Positions 54,105-64,000 of a stretch of DNA of 64,000 nucleotides are shown one piece after another. A model generated the notes under the pieces. That model had not been told where the DNA came from and searched no databases. It was given only the letters and a program-made list of their open reading frames with translations. Numbering within the stretch: position 1 is the stretch's first letter; every line of letters starts with the position of its first letter. A program made the position numbers and the translations under genes. The stretch comes from Antiaris toxicaria. Its lineage: Eukaryota > Streptophyta > Magnoliopsida > Rosales > Moraceae. The DNA lies in NCBI GenBank assembly GCA_035233585.1, contig CP141155.1:16654501-16718500 (forward strand), given 5' to 3'.

Positions 54105-56292
54105 GTTCACCGACAGTTTATCTCAATTACCTGAGCACAAACAAATTGGTGAGCTAATATCTAATAAGTTCAAACATAACACTTAAGTCTTAAAGATGAT
54201 ACTTTATGAAACTACTATCACGTCACGCGTTTATTACACTCAATTATTTGTTCTTTCTATTCATTTCTAGTCTTATCTATCTTTTATTCTTATGGGCCCT
54301 TTTGATCGTATCATGTGCACAATTAAAAGGAGTCAGGGAATGACCCACTAGCTTATCCTCATCAGTTCATTATAAAATAACCTCACACCTTCGAGAGATC
54401 CATACGCCAAAATTACATATTTGTCTTACCGTCTTGCTTATTTTTGGGCATAGTGACACTATAAATGTCATAATCTTAAAAGTGTACCTAAACATCCGTC
54501 TGTCAGAATTACATTGCCGTTTCATGAATAATATATGTTTTTTTTAATTAAAAAAAAAACACATCAAAATATACAATCCAAAACAACCTTAAAGAAAAAT
54601 AATGTAAATTTGTTCATGTACAGACAATTTGAATGTTCGAACTTACAAAAATTAGGCTAAAGTCAATTTATTAGAATCTCTTCGATCCTTGTCTTCCTTT
54701 TCCAATCGTCATCCTATGATAAAACAGTTCAATATTAATTTAAATGTTCTTAGATTAGTTCTAGAACATTACAACATATTTTTTTTTTCCTAACCTTACC
54801 TTTTTTTCCTTCTTTAACATCCCTCAACCCTAAATACACATTGTTCAACATATTTTAAGACCTCAAAATCAATTTTAAAATGTTTAAATTTAATTATAAT
54901 TCGAAAATTTCGGTATTATAATGACTTAAATTTCACTTTCCCACTATGCCAGAAGTACACAAAATGCATTATTTGACATAGTTTTCATTATATACTTGTC
55001 CAAAATCCCAGTACAAATACACAAATCTCTCTTTTTTTTTTTTTTCATTTTTACACAATAACAAAATTTGAATTCAAACCACTAAAAAAATTACCCTACA
55101 GTTTATAAAAACTACCTAAAATCATTTCTTTTTTAATATAAACACTCAAAACAAGTCAACATTAACCTATCAAAATTTCCTCTTAGGGTTTTATAATATT
55201 AACCTCACATAAAAAAATGAAGAATAAAATGACCAAAAATTATGTTTGAATTTTAGCATCACAAACCACTCTAAAATCAAGTTAAAACTTGATTTTCCAC
55301 TTAATTTTAGCCAACACAATCAAAATCAACCCAAACCTATATTTTTTCCATAATAACCATATTCATGAAAACACATGACAATCAAAATAAAAACATGGTT
55401 TACGGAGCTTACTTAGTTGCTTGTGTGAAATCCATTGGGTTTTGGAAATTTAAGCACTTTTCTCACAATTTTTGGTGAATTTTTTTAAACTTTGAAGCTC
55501 AAAAACATTTATGGAGGTATAGAGCAGTTTTTCTGCAGTTTTCTTACTCCCATGGACGTTTATAATCAAATCCAAAAGGGTGCTTTGGGGTAAAAGTGCA
55601 ATTTCAGTAAGTTAAGGAGTCAAAATATAATTTTTTAAGGACCTTTTGGTCAAATTTTTGGAATAATATCAGCTGATTTCTAGCTACTTCCTAGACTTTA
55701 ATCCACCTGCATAGCCTCCTAAGGAATCAAATTTATTACTCAATTTCTTTCCAATTTGACTTTTAGTCAAAATACCATAAATAAATGTAAAAAATCCTCA
55801 TCCATTGGATTAAAGTGAAATTAAATATTATTTATTAAATTTGGATAATATCAAGCTAAATAATATTTATTAATACTGTATGGATTTGATTTAATTACAG
55901 TCTAAGCTTTATTTGTTAAAAATTTGACCGAAAAGTCAAATTAGTCAAATTTTGCAATTGGCTTCCCAGAGTACTGTTGAGGCCTTCTGAGTCATCAAAA
56001 CATTTTAAATCACTCTATAAACCCTAGATAATTCATCTTTTTCTATTCAGGATTTATGGTCAGTACATCTCTTGTTTCAGCAGTTTTTTTTCTTGGTATC
56101 ATAAATGCACTGTTTTAAACATTTTGATTCAAAATTCATTACTGTAACCATATTATCACTTCAAAATTATTGTAAAATATTCATAAATTCTATTTAATTA
56201 TTAAGAATATAATTAACACTTTTTTTTCTTAAAGATATTATTTACTAATGCTTTACATCAGTCCGAGAACCGTAAAAGTCTCGGCTATCACA
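54105..56292 (-). repeat. Tekay-type LTR fragment, inverted, head-on to the 3' LTR
   Basis: On the minus strand it starts TGTGATAGCCGAGACTTTTACGG at 56292 and runs to about 54105 (ACCTGAGCACAAACAAATTGGTGAGCT at 54130-54156 is the inverted conserved block). The 3' end of the LTR is missing at the junction. Organisation follows the solo LTR at 45701. Confidence 0.75.
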
Positions 56293-56738
56293 AGATATTC
56301 TCTCTCTCTTTTGAATTTGAAGATTGGGGGGATCGAACTCTTCACCTTGTGGTAGAGTCAGGTTTAGAATTACTGTTAAACTACACCTACAACCACCCTC
56401 AATTTCCTTTTTAATTCTATATTTTCTCATCTCTCATTCCCTTTGTTCTCTACAACATTGAACAATTTGTAACAACTATAGTGGAAATCCCCGGAGTTCT
56501 ATAAAGGGCGTGGCTCTTCTTAATGAGCAAATTAACTGTACGATTTCACCCCTCACACTAATGACATATTTGTACACAAAGTCAGGGATTTACAGTCTAT
56601 TACTCCTATTTTATAGCCAAATAATTTGTTTAATTATTGTTACATTATTGAAATGTTAGTAGTGACATTAAGCATCCAAGCTTCATTTAAAAAGAAAGTA
56701 GTAACTATTAATTAACTTTCTGTTTTTTGATGTGGCAG
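56293..56738. other. Spacer or intron before the GLR remnant
   Basis: A region 'ggggatcgaactcttcaccttgtggtagagtc' (56329-56361) looks like the end of an unknown repeat. No exon was recognised; it may hold part of an intron of the old GLR gene. Confidence 0.3.
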
Positions 56739-58735
56739 AGGAAAAGTTATTAAATAATTTGTTAAAGTTCGCAGTGACTGTATGGGTGTTTGACTGTTTG
56801 TGGTGTTTATACTGACGTCAAGTTATACTGCAACTTTAGCGTCAATGATGACTATTCGACAGATTGAACTCAATGGAGAGTCGAATTATATAGGATACCA
56901 AATGGCCGGGCTCTTTCGTTGCTAGTCAAGGTCGAATTAACAACTTAAATTGCATAGGCATGAAATCACTACGATCAGTTGAAGAGTTTGCTGAAGCTTT
57001 GTCAAAAGGAAGTAGGCATGGTGGTGTTTCTGCTGTCATTGACGAGATTCCATACATCAAGATATATCTTTCTAAATATGACCCTGATGATTATTCAATG
57101 ATTAAGTCCGTTGCTAGCACCAATGGTTTTGGCTTCGTAAGTTCCTTTTCCTTGAGAAAACCTAACTTTCTGATTTTATGCTGACACAAACATATATACT
57201 GATATGTAGAAATTTCTCATCTCTCTATATATATGAAAAAGATTAAGCATAAAATGATACTTCATACATTCAAACCATAGGGCAAGTATGAAAAATACTA
57301 TAAAATACGCCTGCACATCCAATTTTATGCATAAGAAAAAAAAAAAGGTAGTTATTTTGTATGAGCCAAAACTGAAAAATTATTGCATGTCTAAATTGAA
57401 AAATAAATAAATAAATCAATAAATAAATGAATCATAACTAAGATAATAGCAACAAGGTAAATACGCTCCACAAGTAACCAACTTTTGGACTTGTGACACG
57501 TGGATCTCTATGTTGAGAATCCTGGAATTTGGGTCCTTAAACATGCAACTTCTTAGGTATCCGTAGGTCCCCCTCTATTAGTTCTGCCACCAACTCCACC
57601 GTATAAGGTACATAAGTTTTATCCCTTTCACTATCCATCATTACACCCAAAAAAATAATAATAAAACATATATAATAAAAAAAATAAAGATTACACAAAT
57701 ATTTGGACAAGAAAACACAAGATATGAAAATAATCAAACTCTATCAACAAAACTACCAATCGCCGGAAAACTTAGTGTCAGTCTGTAGGCCATCAGTGGT
57801 GTGGGGCGAAAGATGCCGTTTTGGGGGTTGTCGTGACTCTTATCGGTCTAGGTTTAGATTCACCTTGGGTGGATCTCTGACCACGCTATTGTGAGGGTTA
57901 TCTAATTTCGCTGATTCTTTTTCTAATTTGAATCTTTCGGTAATTCTTTCCTCTAAGTTGTCTCTCAGAAATTTCTAAAAGTTCAGTATGATTAATCTAA
58001 TATGCATCATTTTCAATTTCAGAGCAATCCTCTTTTATTTCTGTTTGAGCTTCAACTTCAACTTATACGTTTGTAGGGATCCAACCAGCTCTTCGACACT
58101 CATGTTATCCAAATCCTTACTTTCTTTAGTGGATTACCACCTTGGCATATAATCTTTGAGGAATAGATCGTTTAGTTTTCTTAGATAATCGTGCCGTCAT
58201 GTACACTTCGTCTAGAGCAAAAGAAGAATTAATAACATCACATAACTTTGAATAAAGATCAGCGAAAGCTTCTTTTCCATGCATTTTTCATGTTTAACAT
58301 TTTCCCCTTTCAGGCTTTCCGGAAAGGTTCACCTTTAGTCCGAGACATGTCGTTGCAATCATGAAACTAAGGGAAACAGGAGAGTTGCAGAATCTGGAAA
58401 GTGCATGGTTTAATAGTAACTTGTTTCTTACATCTGATGCTTCTTCCAATGATCCGAATGTTCTTGATCTTGAAACATTTCGAGGCTTATTCATCATAAG
58501 CGGTGTCAGTACCACCTTGGCGCTTTGCTTATTCTTTGTTTTCTACCTTAGAGAAAAGCAAGATGCAGCGAAGAACTGTTTATTTGTTCGATTCAGATAC
58601 ATGTGGCTGCGTTGTGTGACAAAGTACCCTTCTAACACTAACAGGGGACAAAACAGAGTAAATCATGTTGAAGAAATGAACAACATACAGCACCCAAGAA
58701 TATTGTCTTCAGCTTATATTTCAGCCGAGTTGTGA
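56739..58735 (+). pseudogene. Glutamate-receptor-like (GLR) channel gene, last two exons only
   Basis: Exon a (56739-57136) begins after TGTGGCAG and encodes KLLNNLLKFAVTVWVF, FILTSSYTATLASM, NYIGYQM, and MKSLRSVEEFAEALSKGS...GGVSAVIDEIPYIKIYLSKY. It ends GGCTTC before GTAAGT. Exon b (58314-58735, TGA) encodes AFRKGSPLVRDMS, then after a shift MKLRETGELQNLESAWF, FRGLFIISGVSTTLALCLFFVFYL (last membrane helix) and a cytosolic tail. This is membrane segment M3, the second ligand-binding lobe S2, and M4 of a GLR. The amino-terminal domain, S1 and M1-M2 are absent. Single-base shifts lie near 56795, 56911 and 58350. GLRs are amino-acid-gated cation channels of the plasma membrane. A decayed end of a duplicated gene. 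Confidence 0.9.
57900..58285 (-). pseudogene. Ty1/copia gag fragment inside the GLR intron
   Basis: Minus strand near 58270-58070: EAFADLYSKLCDVINSSFALDEV, then a shifted SIPQRLY and VEELVGSL-like words. This corresponds to the copia gag (UBN2-type) domain: the 'LCDIVN.S.ALG', 'LPERF..KV' and 'EELIGSLQTYE' sequence. Broken and small. It lies in the 1.18-kb GLR intron. Confidence 0.6.
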
Positions 58736-60050
58736 CTTTTGCTTGCTAAACATGGGTTTCTTACGGATTAAATTATTGAAGCGCTTCTTTTTAGTAGTTA
58801 ATGGTAAACATGGACGAGAATAAAGCACTTGTTAAAGATTAAACTTCATAAATCAAACTACCAAAGAGGTACAAAGTGCTTGTTTCCTACTTTATTTATT
58901 TTATGCAGACTTCTCGTACTTTATGTTAACCATATTGCTTGATACTACTTGTAACTTAAAAACAAGGGCAAAAATTTGTAATTTAATTGAACTTATTGTT
59001 GGGGAAAAATCCCACAATGTTAGAAATACTCACCGATATACACAAATTTTAGATCAAAAGCTTATATACAAGAAAGCACGAATTACTAAAAGTAAACAAA
59101 TGGACTTATTCAAGCAGTAATGGCTTAATCCCTTGGCTGGTTAAGCAACTGCTTAAGGCCGCATTTATAAAAAGTCCCCACAAAATATTTCTCTTTTGTA
59201 GTTTTTTTTTTTTCCTTTTCTAAAATGTATATTAACCTTTGATCATATAATTTTTTTTAGCTCTAAGTCTTAAACCAAAAATTACCTCGCATGTAGTTGT
59301 TAACATAATATAAAAGTAATTTCACCTCTAACTCTACCACAAGATATAAAGTTCAAATCCTCTGCTTCCAAACCTAAATGTCATTACTTTTTGAATTTTC
59401 CACTATTTTTTTTCTTTTCACTGTGTTATGTTATGTTGATTGGGTTTTGTACATCCCTGTGTTGAAAATATATCTAATAGAAAACATACATCAGCCTATA
59501 AAATTTGTAATTTTAACTTATAAGTTTTCTCATTTTTTCAAAAGTGCCAAAATATTTTTTTTTATCAAATGTGTCATCTGTCTTAAGGTTTTTTTTCTTG
59601 AACCTATCTCAATACTGTCCCCATTAAAGTAAAATATATACTGACTTGGTCCGATGATCAGGAAATTGAAAGTTGAAGAAATAATTTTTAGAAAAAAAGT
59701 GGAACTAAAAATTATATCAATTTTTCTACATATGATATACAATTATTCTTTTTTTTTTAAGTTTTAATTGTACCGATATAATTTACTACAAATGTGGAAC
59801 TAAAAGTGATATCAATTTATCTACATTTTTATTCCTAAAATTTCTTTATATAGTCTTCTGTTATTTGTTTATCATTCTACTAGATCAAATTACACCAAAA
59901 TTATGATATACATATATATATCATGTTTACCTAAGAATCTTTCTCCATTATGTCATTAAAAGTTCTTGAAATCCCTTACTTTAATGAAGTTTATATTTTA
60001 AAATTCCACAATTTAACTACATATCATGTTATTGTACTTTGAGATATTGT
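58736..60050. other. 3' flank of the GLR remnant, AT-rich, no gene
   Basis: Only chance frames. A TA-rich region lies near 59905. Nothing recognised. Confidence 0.4.
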
Positions 60051-60300
60051 CGTTGCAGTTTGAGTCGATGTCATTGCTGTACTCACAACAACAGAATTTG
60101 AAAAAACGACTGATGTTACATGATAGTTTTAAAAAAATTCCAATGGAATGTTGTCCCAAAAAAAAAAAAAAAAAGAAGCAGTGAAGAGATTTTTTCCGAA
60201 AATTGTCGTGGAATGTTGTCGAAAATGGTTCTACAACGACTTTCAAAAACTCTGTTGAAAGCGACTTTCCGCGACGGTTTTTGAAACGGATGTCTTTTTT
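60051..60300. mobile_element. Possible CACTA-type subterminal repeat remnant
   Basis: Repeated words around CGACTTTC, GTCGTGGAATGTTGTCG, TTCTACAACGACTTTC, CGCGACGGTTTTTGAAACG. Clusters of short GTCG/CGAC motifs like these are common near the ends of CACTA elements. No CACTA terminus or transposase was seen, so this is tentative. Confidence 0.3.
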
Positions 60301-61338
60301 TCTCGTCTTTTTTTTCCTCCATCCTCAGTTTCTGGTCTTTTCTTTCTTCTTAAAAAAATAAAAGAAAAAAAAATCTACATCTTGTATGTTGGTCTCAACT
60401 TTTTGTTTTGTTTTGTTTTTTCTTTTTTGGTACGAGTTGGATTTCTTTTGGTATTGCCTTTTTCAATGATTCCTTTCTTGTGCATGTAACACAGTAACAC
60501 ATTCACAGAATTAGCCAGAGCGAGAGAGAAGCGAAGCGAATTATCTACAGAGAATCTCTAACGAAAATTTCTGAGGCTCAAAATTTTAACATTATGTCAA
60601 TTTCCAAGAAGCAAATGAAGAAAAAGAAGAGGAATTTAATGATGAATTGGGTTTGGTGTGGTACTTCCCCAGCATTTGGGCAAAAGTGAAGGTTGTGTGA
60701 CTGGATGGAGATCTTCCCCGGGAAGCGGTGGATGGGAGATCGGCAAGAAGGGCCGGAGCCGTTAGATTTAGATTAAATTTTGCAGTCCAGAATTTGTATC
60801 CCACTGACAGAGAAAAATAAGCATCTCCAAACATAGAAGTCTACAGAAAATACATATATATATATATAGGGTCATTTACATCTTTATACTTGCGTTTTAC
60901 CTTTTATTCAGAAATATAGCTTGACAGTGGTATAAACAATCTCACATTATAGTCTTGAGCTATTAAGTGTTGTTCGAAGTTGAAAAAAAAAAAGAAGGTA
61001 AATGGGCAGTTTTTAAACAAACACTTATTTGAACTACTGGCCAGGATTTTTTTTAATTTAGAAAATTGGCCATTAATTGGTGAATCATAGTTAATTAATA
61101 AATGTGTCAATTAGCAAAAAATACATATTAAATTAATCAATCACTAATTAATCATAATTAATATATTAATTAACTAATTTATCATTTTTTTAAGTTATTT
61201 TACTAATTTTCCAAATAAAACAAAAACTTCGGCCATTTGTTAAAATATTTTTCAAAACAAAGTCATTTACCACATGTCCGAGGGAAGTTAAACACTACTA
61301 GAGATCAAATAAAACTCCTCATGAATATTAATTAATTA
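60301..61338. other. Spacer with one GC-rich island
   Basis: The island at 60590-60800 is less AT-rich than its flanks and is open on both strands. A plus-strand ATG at 60595 gives 31 codons (SKKQMKKKKRN, then FGQK), and a later plus frame reads RFRLNFAVQNLYPTDREK. I recognise no family. A (TA)n run lies at 60850-60868. Confidence 0.3.
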
Positions 61339-61382
61339 TCTAAGATTCAGTGTCCTTATTCAGGAAACATGGAAGTAACATG

Positions 61383-61789
61383 TCAAATAAACCAACAACA
61401 ATTAGCAGGAGGTGGTGATAGACGAATAGTTCCTCCATGACGTAAGGATTTTTGGGGAGCAGGAGGAGGCGCTGGGTTTTCTTTTCACAGTCTCCTAATC
61501 TTCCAATCTGCAATAATAATAATAATAATGATAAATAAACCAAACATGTAGAAGCCAAAAAGAAGTAAATGTTTCCTTTAAAATAATAAAAAAAAAGGAG
61601 AAGTAAATGTCTTCATGGCCAAATATGACTAATCGGTAAAACTGATATCTGACTCTCTGATATATATAATAAGCTAAATTACAAGTTTAACTTACTTGCA
61701 TGTACGAACTGGGCCTGCGTTTTGAAAGTATTAGCTGCAATAAGGGGGGCAATCAGCAATAGAAAACGAATGGCCGAAAGCAGTCTCAT
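61383..61789 (-). CDS. Candidate small secreted-peptide gene, two exons, possibly broken
   Basis: Exon 1 (61789-61696) encodes MRLLSAIRFLLLIAPLIAAN followed by TFKTQAQFVHA. This is a textbook signal peptide (basic start, hydrophobic core of about 15, small residues for cleavage), followed by a GTAAGT donor at 61695. An acceptor TTGCAG at 61508 opens exon 2 in phase: NWKIRRL, then a TGA (61487-61485), then KENPAPPPAPQKS, LRHGGTIRLSPPPANCC and a stop at 61383. Pro-rich tails of about 35-60 residues behind a signal peptide are common in plant peptide hormones and secreted Pro-rich proteins. I do not recognise the family. The in-frame TGA means either a pseudogene, a read error, or another acceptor. 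Confidence 0.4.
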
Positions 61790-62302
61790 TTCTTCTCCTT
61801 CTGCCTCATGATTACGATTATGTGATTGAGGCCTTTCCCCGTTTTTATGATATATTTGTATCTGCAATAGCTTCAAATTCTCCCATCCAAAGAGATTTTT
61901 GGTGCAAAAGCTCACCAAATTTTTTTTTTTATTTTTAATTTTAAAGAGTTCAACAGGAAAATTATGTTGTTGCGGAAAGAGCATTAGTTGCCAGCTTTAT
62001 TTATTTAATTCCCATAAGTTTATTTGTTTATTTTTAAGATTTTTTATATAGATGTCTAAATTAGAGACATTAAGTTAAAACATGCATCAACAAACCCTAA
62101 TTTAACACAATAACATCATAAATACACATCAATTTTATACTAAAACAACCAAATTTCCAAAAAAAATATACAATGTCAAGACTTTCTATAAATGAACGCT
62201 AATATTCATACAACAACCTCGTTTACACATCAATAAAACTAATATGTGAATTTAAAATCATGCAATCAAATGAAATTCTGATTCCCAATGATTTAATATG
62301 AA
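61790..62302. other. 5' flank of the peptide candidate, and leader of the next element
   Basis: AT-rich, no genes. In minus orientation, 62302 and below is where the internal region of the LTR element at 62303-62802 would lie; no gag was recognised. Confidence 0.35.
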
Positions 62303-62802
62303 CATGGCTCTGATACTATTTATCGAAACAACCTTTAATGGTGAAAACTACCACCAAATCCCTAAGATCATTCGTATTACATCACCAAGAGTCTAATACT
62401 CGATGCGAAAACGTATCTGACTCACCCATGATAAAAGCAAATCCAAGTATTGTAGTTAGTTCTAAATCTTTATGTTGTCTCTTGAGTTTTTATAAGAGTC
62501 TCTAAATTTTCTCTAATGATGGGATATTAGAGTGAATAAAACGTATGTATGATTTAGAGATCATAATTGTATATAAGTTAATTAGTTGTTAATTTCTATT
62601 ATTTTTATATTGATCTATCATAAAATCAAAAATAATGGATTAGTCTCTACACATAAGACCTTACATTTTAATTAAATACATTAATGCCCAAATTACTTAA
62701 ACCTTAATTGATTACTTAGATTGGACTCAACTTTAATATGATAACTTTTAATATATAATCATTAACATATTACTCATATGTTGGATTAAAATTCACAATA
62801 CA
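62303..62802 (-). repeat. LTR with tRNA-Met primer site (copia-like or TRIM)
   Basis: On the minus strand, ATAAATAGTATCAGAGCCATG (62323-62303) is a primer site matching TGGTATCAGAGCCATG except for one base. The sequence before it (62320-62802 on the plus strand) would be the 5' LTR, about 480 bp, with AT-rich text and the word GAGTCTCTAAAT. No coding interior or second LTR was identified, so it may be a TRIM or a deleted copia. Confidence 0.55.
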
Positions 62803-64000
62803 TGTGAAGTCCCCCAACGTACGTTACCATACCAACCAGTCGAGCTCTGACGCCGACCGCGATGGCTGGCAACCTCGTGGGTCGTCATCCTCTTACTTAA
62901 CTTAACTTTCCATTCTTAACGTTCTCATCTTATAGCGGAAGCAATTTCTATAGTAATTTTTTTTTCTTTTAACTTACATATTATACCTATTTCTATCATA
63001 CTCTTATAACACATATATCATAACTTTCTTTCTTTCATCTTCCTTTTTGAACGCTCAGCGAAAGACTCATGGTAGTACCATACCCTCGCCCAGTCCCTTG
63101 GCACGTGCAGATCCATCCGTTGTCCATCATATTACTTTAAATAAACACGTTGCTTACCTGCAACATATAAACAACTAATGAGCTAGATGCTCAGTAAGTT
63201 CAAACATACATTCATTAACTTATAATTACTAGTAATATATATTATTACTAGAATATATGTCATCACGTATATACACATCATATACATCATTTATACATAT
63301 CCTCAAAACATAACATAAAATGTGAGCTTCTTCATGCTCATTTATCTCTTCGTTCATTGTTCTTATCATTCTATCGATCATCTCTTATCATTCAAATCTA
63401 ATCTCTTCGTTTCTTTGCTTTTTCATTTCTATCATTTCTTAACTTTCTGTTCTAAACCTTTATAACTTCTCTATCGCTTTGTCATCATATCTTAACATTT
63501 CATATCTTAAAGCTAGTAACATATACACTAGCACAACATCACGTAAAAACGTGTCATTTCATACATATAACATCAAACACGTCACATCACATATATAATT
63601 CTATCATGTTCTTTTAACTTCGTTTTATTATTTTTCATTGATTTCATTGTGTTGTTCTTTCATATCGTTCGTTTCTTTTCTTTTCTTTTCGTATCATTTT
63701 TTTTTCTTTTCTTTCCACTCTCTTTTTCCTTGTTTTTTTTTCTCACGCACTCTCTTTTCTTTTCTTTTCACGCTCTTTTCTTTTCTTTTCTTTTCTTTTC
63801 ACGCACTCTCTTTTCTTTTCTTTTCACGCTCTTTTCCTTTCTTTTCTTTTCACGATCTTTTCCTTTCTTTTCTTTTCTTCACTTTTCCTTTCTTTTCTTT
63901 TCTTCTCTTTTCTTTTCACTTTCTTTTCTTTTCTTTTCTTATCTTTCATTTTCTTTTCTTTTCTTATCTTTCACTGGTGGGCCCCGTCGTTGAACGTACC
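62803..64000 (-). repeat. Tekay-type LTR, inverted, running off the window
   Basis: Begins TGTGAAGTCCCCCAACG at 62803, the inverted 3' terminus of an LTR (compare TGTGGCACCCCCCGC at 45701). It contains the inverted conserved block (ACCTGCAACATATAAACAACTAATGAGCTAGATGCTCAGTAAG near 63158-63198) and then a long pyrimidine tract. The far end lies beyond 64000. Confidence 0.75.
63659..63973. repeat. (CTTTT)n / (CTTTTCTTTT) satellite-like tract
   Basis: About 315 bp of CTTTT units, interrupted by CACGCACTC and CACGATC words about every 40-60 bp. The long plus-strand open frame across it (Phe/Ser/Leu only) is an artefact of the repeat. Confidence 0.95.

Noticed and set aside
60592..60834. 80-codon minus frame starting MFGDAYFSLS
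   Set aside because: Open on both strands with no family match and no clear splice partner; kept only as a GC-rich island.
63649..63993. 114-codon plus frame of Phe, Ser and Leu
   Set aside because: It is the translation of a CTTTT repeat inside an LTR and has no protein character.

Overview
The window looks like nuclear DNA of a eudicot plant. It is very AT-rich, has short spliced exons with GT/AG borders, plant-type genes and plant retrotransposon lineages (Tekay chromovirus, Athila-like Ty3/gypsy, Ty1/copia, MULE, Tourist-like MITEs), and remnants that read like an endogenous caulimovirid. The species cannot be named from the sequence. There is no bacterial, organellar or CRISPR content. 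I found no tRNA or rRNA gene.

Layout. 1-5.6 kb: a Tekay-type LTR cuts a Mutator-like transposase, followed by a decayed copia pol. 6.3-8.9 kb (minus): a five-exon USB1-like gene (U6 snRNA 3'-end phosphodiesterase) with both HxS motifs and all splice phases intact, but with no usable start. 11.5-19.8 kb: MITEs, a degenerate pararetrovirus-like segment (RNase H, leader promoter, tRNA-Met primer site, first ORF), and a possible FAR1-like fragment. 20-21.3 kb: a gypsy LTR with primer site and a Tourist MITE with exact TTA duplications.

22.0-25.0 kb (minus): the best intact gene of the window, a double-stranded-RNA-binding protein with three dsRBD domains in four or five exons, with a related MITE in each of its first two introns. 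25-30 kb: a MITE-dense desert, including a MITE nested in a MITE and two tandem repeats. 31-33 kb: an Athila-like element reduced to gag plus its 3' tail. 34.0-34.65 kb: an intronless, broken copy of a LOG cytokinin-activating enzyme gene.

34.7-56.3 kb is a nest of retroelements. Its core is a Tekay-type Ty3/gypsy gag-pol (42.8-50.7 kb) whose RNase H is split by a 3,154-bp solo LTR with a perfect 5-bp target duplication (CCTCT). A 2,462-bp copia-type solo LTR with its own duplication (TGATA) lies just before gag. The 3' LTR runs head-on into an inverted LTR fragment. LTRs of this family carry rapidly evolving GC-rich palindromic minisatellites. 56.7-58.7 kb: two last exons of a glutamate-receptor-like gene, frameshifted, with a copia gag fragment in the intron. 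61.4-61.8 kb (minus): a possible small secreted-peptide gene. 62.3-64 kb: a further LTR with primer site, and a Tekay LTR with a long (CTTTT)n tract.

Only the dsRBD gene, possibly the USB1-like gene and possibly the peptide gene look like working loci. Everything else is transposon or pseudogene. I saw no gene cluster that acts together and no evidence of a new defence or metabolic system. The points of most interest are the three-dsRBD protein, the start-less USB1 copy, the pararetrovirus remnant and the dated nest of LTR insertions.
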